The position numbers and the translations under genes are program-made. A DNA stretch of 16,683 bases from CAWELS01 sp964468205. Lineage in GTDB: Bacteria; Acidobacteriota; Terriglobia; Bryobacterales; Bryobacteraceae. The stretch is from assembly GCA_964468205.1 (NCBI GenBank), contig CAYXVG010000096.1:1-16683 (forward strand), written 5' to 3'. Position 1 is the stretch's first letter. Every line of letters starts with the position of its first letter. The notes under the pieces are model-generated. The model worked only from the letters and a program-made list of their open reading frames with translations. It was not told the origin of the DNA and made no database searches. Of the stretch, positions 14,785 to 16,683 are shown piece by piece.

Positions 14785-15570
14785 GGTAGTGTCCTAATGT
14801 TGGGTCGCTCGCCCAACAGCAAGCGCTGCCTGTATCGTGGAATCATGATGAGGACGGGGAAGAGCAACCAAAACAACAATTTGCCCGGATTGCCCGGTCT
14901 GCGGCAACGCAACAAAGCGTTTTGGCAAGCACCGCGGCGGGCTCCAGCGCTTCCGCTGTAAGGAATGCGGCAAGACCTTCACTGAGGAGCACGAGAAGCC
15001 ACTGGATGCCATTCTGCGGCTTCTAGTCAAGGCTGGCGAGAAGGGCGAAAAACTGATGGCCCGCAAGATCGTCAACGTTCCCGTCAAAGATGTCCAGTGC
15101 GATGAGATCTGGAGTTTTGTCTATAAGAAGCAGAAGGCGATGGAGGAGGACGACGATCCGAACTATGGTGACGCCTACACCTTCGTCGCAATCGAGCGCC
15201 ACAGGAAGCTGGTCCTGAACTTCGCCCTCGGCAAGCGGGATCAGGCGACAATGAACATCTTCATCGAGGGCCTGCGCCATGCCACCGCCTCCGAAGAGTT
15301 CCAGGTCTCCGCGGACGGCTTCGCGCCCTACGTCTCAGCCATCGACACCACGCTTTCCGGCCGCGTTGACTTCGCTCAAATCATCAAGGTCTACCGGGAA
15401 ACACCGGAAGGAGAACGCCGGTACTCACCGGCTGAGGTGGTCGATACGGAGATGGTCCCAATAATCGGAAAATCCTGACCTGGATCGAGTCGGCGCCTCT
15501 CATGTGGAGCCAGAACCTCACCATGCGGATGCAGTTTAGGCGGCTCACTCGGTTGACCCATGTCTTCAGC
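14785..15570 (+). mobile_element. Decayed, 3'-truncated IS1-family insertion sequence
   Basis: The segment between the cytochrome c gene and about 15570 carries the remains of an IS1-type transposase. The left end is probably near GGTAGTGTCC (14785-14794), just before a small inverted repeat GTTGGG/CCCAAC (14799-14817); this boundary is a guess. Similarity ends abruptly around 15570, before the usual last 60 or so codons, and no reverse complement of the left end is visible downstream. The right end has therefore been lost and the element should be immobile. Confidence 0.7.
14845..15570 (+). pseudogene. IS1-family transposase pseudogene (InsA/InsB-like)
   Basis: The zinc-finger part (CPDCPVCGNATKRFGKH, then RFRCKECGKTF) is readable from about 14867, and the catalytic part from about 15010: CDEIW (first Asp), FVAIERHRKLVL, SADGFAPY (second Asp) and SHVE (Glu). 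The ATGs at 14845/14848 are out of frame with the zinc finger, whose own frame is closed by TGA TGA at 14846-14851. About 30-35 residues that normally separate finger and catalytic domain (helix-turn-helix) are missing at ~15005-15012, in frame. An extra A in AAAA 15469-15472 creates TGA 15476-15478. About two bases are lost at ~15510, before QNLTMRMQ. Similarity ends after THVFS. The longest intact piece is 15056-15478. Confidence 0.85.
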
Positions 15571-15571
15571 A

Positions 15572-15853
15572 ATGCAGAAACTAACGGGGTTCGAAACGCT
15601 AACGGCGGCGAGTGAGGTTCGGGAAAGCGAAATCACGGAGAGGCTAGCTGTTGACACGCTCACAAGGGGCGAGGCGCCGGCGAAATTGGCGGGTGAGTTG
15701 GAGCGTTGCGGCCGCGAGATCGCCGCTGCAATGAAAGCACTGTTGACGGGTTCGGCGCCGATCGTTGATGCCCTACTTTGGTACACCGGCTGGTGCCGGG
15801 AGCGGGAGCTCATACTCCTTGCTTCGGACGAGTCTGAGATTGGCTGGACGTGA
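15572..15853 (+). CDS. Hypothetical protein or gene remnant at the IS break
   Basis: A 93-residue frame runs from ATG 15572 (an ATG at 15560 is four residues earlier, inside the IS remnant) to TGA 15851-15853. The composition is protein-like: an acidic-amphipathic helix-rich middle (ITERLAVDTLTRGEAP, then ELERCGREIAAAMKALL) and a Trp/Arg segment (LLWYTGWCRERE). No family is recognised. There is no ribosome site before either ATG. Because the frame starts exactly where IS1 similarity ends, it may be the remaining 3' part of a gene cut by the rearrangement that removed the IS right end. It lies 85 bases upstream of the toxin gene. Low confidence that it is expressed. Confidence 0.35.
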   Translation: MQKLTGFETLTAASEVRESEITERLAVDTLTRGEAPAKLAGELERCGREIAAAMKALLTGSAPIVDALLWYTGWCRERELILLASDESEIGWT

Positions 15854-15899
15854 CGGATTTGCACCCGCCTGAGTTCCGCGCCTGCGACTGCGGCACGGC

Positions 15900-15928
15900 T
15901 TGACTGCTATCCGCCATTGGCGGATAAT
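15900..15928 (+). promoter_or_regulatory. Promoter of the toxin-antitoxin operon
   Basis: TTGACT (15900-15905) and GATAAT (15923-15928) are separated by 17 bases and each matches five of six consensus positions. Transcription would begin near 15935, only about four bases before the toxin GTG at 15939, so the mRNA would be nearly leaderless. The hexamers flank and overlap a perfect inverted repeat. Confidence 0.7.
15908..15926. promoter_or_regulatory. Perfect 19-bp inverted repeat, probable antitoxin operator
   Basis: TATCCGCC-ATT-GGCGGATA has 8-bp arms and a 3-base centre. It fills the promoter spacer and reaches into the -10 hexamer of the toxin-antitoxin operon. XRE-type antitoxins commonly repress their own operon by binding such repeats; that this one does is inference from position. 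Confidence 0.65.
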
Positions 15929-15938
15929 GAAATGTTGA

Positions 15939-16274
15939 GTGGAACTGATCGAAACGTCCACGTTCACGAAGCAAATCACGGCTCTGCTCACGGACGAGCA
16001 GTACCGCGAGTTTCAATCGCGGCTTGCTGCGAACCCTCAACTTGGCGCTCTCATCAAGGGTGGTGGCGGGATTCGCAAGGTCCGCGTGGCTGTCGAATCG
16101 CGAGGTAAGAGCGGCGGCGCCCGGGTCATCTACTATTGGGCTGGACGCCGGGATGTGATTCTGTTGCTCTACGCGTATCCCAAAAAGGTTACGGCGGATC
16201 TGACTCCGAAGCAGATTGCACAACTGGCCAAAGTTGTCAAAGAGGAATTCGGTCATGAAAAGGGAGATGTTTGA
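15939..16274 (+). CDS. RelE/HigB-type toxin of a type II toxin-antitoxin pair
   Basis: The protein has 111 residues. The pattern is that of the RelE/ParE superfamily, HigB2-like branch. It has an N-terminal strand and helix (ELIETSTFTKQITALL), a helix with a Gln-Ser-Arg-Leu segment, and GAGIRK-like GGGGIRKVRVA. It continues with a GGARVIYYW strand and LLLYAYPKK before the C-terminal helix. These toxins usually cleave mRNA on the ribosome; basic Arg and Lys residues in the central strands fit that. The start is GTG 15939 with no real ribosome site, consistent with the near-leaderless promoter just upstream. The toxin gene comes first, as in higBA systems, and overlaps the antitoxin gene by 20 bases. 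Confidence 0.87.
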   Translation: MELIETSTFTKQITALLTDEQYREFQSRLAANPQLGALIKGGGGIRKVRVAVESRGKSGGARVIYYWAGRRDVILLLYAYPKKVTADLTPKQIAQLAKVVKEEFGHEKGDV

Positions 16275-16548
16275 GGAACTGCTGGGCAGCGTCCGCGAGG
16301 GTGGATCGATCCTGCGCGGCGAGAAGAAGCCCTCACGGCGTATTGTAATCGGGGCCGCGGGCGTGCGAACCATTCGCGAACGAACCAGGCTCTCGCAGTC
16401 AGAGTTTGCACGTCTGATTGGCGTCAGCGTAAAGACCCTTCAAAACTGGGAGCAGGACCGGCGTCGTCCAACCGGACCGGCGGCCGCCCTGTTGAAGATC
16501 ATTGCGCACGAACCGCGGTTGGCTGTGAAAGCGATTCATCGGGCGTAG
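16255..16548 (+). CDS. XRE-type helix-turn-helix antitoxin (HigA-like)
   Basis: The protein has 97 residues. An N-terminal segment of about 30 residues (MFEELLGSVREGGSILRGE) is typical of HigA-type antitoxins partnered with HigB2-like toxins. The helix-turn-helix follows at about 38-80: VRTIRERTRLSQSEFARLIG, then VSVKTLQNWEQDRRRPTGPA with the conserved NWEQ-R-RP core. It should neutralise the toxin and repress the operon by binding the repeat at 15908-15926 (inference). ATG 16255 is preceded by AGAGGA about eight bases upstream and lies inside the end of the toxin gene, giving translational coupling. The frame is open further upstream, to 16216, without homology. No further gene is seen from 16549 to the window end. 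Confidence 0.9.
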   Translation: MKREMFEELLGSVREGGSILRGEKKPSRRIVIGAAGVRTIRERTRLSQSEFARLIGVSVKTLQNWEQDRRRPTGPAAALLKIIAHEPRLAVKAIHRA

Positions 16549-16683
16549 CCGTCGCGTCGTATCGCGGATCTGAGCATTCTCTCCTGGAAACCAGTTCTTG
16601 AGGGGCCGCGATTACTGCTGCTCCCCGCGGGAAGATAACGACCCAGCGCGAGTGGAAAGCGCCTCACATCCTGGGCTTGGTTT

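Noticed and set aside
14799..14817. Hairpin GTTGGG/CCCAAC after the cytochrome c gene as an intrinsic terminator
   Set aside because: No T-run follows and it lies inside the presumed left end of the IS remnant; more likely part of the IS.
15391..15864. Minus-strand frame of 157 codons across the IS end and orphan ORF
   Set aside because: It covers the clear IS1 C-terminal remnant in antisense; the composition (Ser/Arg/Pro-rich) is that of a shadow.
16549..16683. Further gene or terminator after the antitoxin
   Set aside because: No frame with coding character, no convincing hairpin with a T-run; nothing can be supported.

Overview
The window is GC-rich bacterial DNA with tightly packed genes on both strands. 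Several traits suggest an acidobacterium of the Solibacter/Bryobacter type: exported Gfo/Idh/MocA oxidoreductases (one with a twin-arginine signal), a secreted SMP-30 sugar-lactonase-like protein, a periplasmic M24 peptidase, an ankyrin protein and a small c-type cytochrome. This assignment is inference from gene content; no rRNA or other phylogenetic marker is present.

Left edge (1-900). The window opens with the 3' end of an unrecognised plus-strand gene. It abuts a MarC-type membrane protein gene that is cut off after about 76 codons, which marks a rearrangement junction near 150-160. Next is a SnoaL-like (NTF2-fold) protein with a near-consensus sigma-70 promoter. A 10-bp palindrome lies inside the promoter spacer.

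Central part (941-11122). Two minus-strand Gfo/Idh/MocA oxidoreductases, one with a Tat signal and one with a Sec-like signal, form an operon that diverges from recG. A secreted M24 (Xaa-Pro-type) peptidase converges on recG and diverges from rsmD. After rsmD come a secreted SMP-30/gluconolactonase-like protein, a Nudix hydrolase that appears to lack a canonical start codon, and mutS2, which overlaps the Nudix gene by ATGA. The genome-maintenance and RNA-modification genes (recG, rsmD, Nudix, mutS2) are therefore interleaved with exported carbon-metabolism and peptidase genes.

Right part (11197-14757). A membrane-anchored ankyrin protein lies downstream of two short perfect palindromes and converges on a BCP-type peroxiredoxin. 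A three-gene minus-strand operon follows: a TIGR04282/DUF2064 glycosyltransferase, an ArsA/Get3-family ATPase with a C-terminal HSP20-like domain, and an 80-residue protein with a Cys-x-Cys motif whose start overlaps the ATPase stop. A periplasmic class I cytochrome c is transcribed divergently from this operon.

Right edge (14758-16683) is accessory DNA. It holds a decayed IS1-family element (zinc-finger and DDE parts, at least three frame disruptions, an internal deletion, missing 3' end), an orphan ORF at the break, and a RelE/HigB-type toxin with an XRE-type antitoxin. The toxin gene has a strong promoter covered by a perfect 19-bp inverted repeat, as expected for an autoregulated operon.

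I found no CRISPR array, tRNA, rRNA or recognisable riboswitch. No wholly new system is evident. The least explained items are the ArsA-HSP20/CxC protein pair and the palindrome-controlled promoters.
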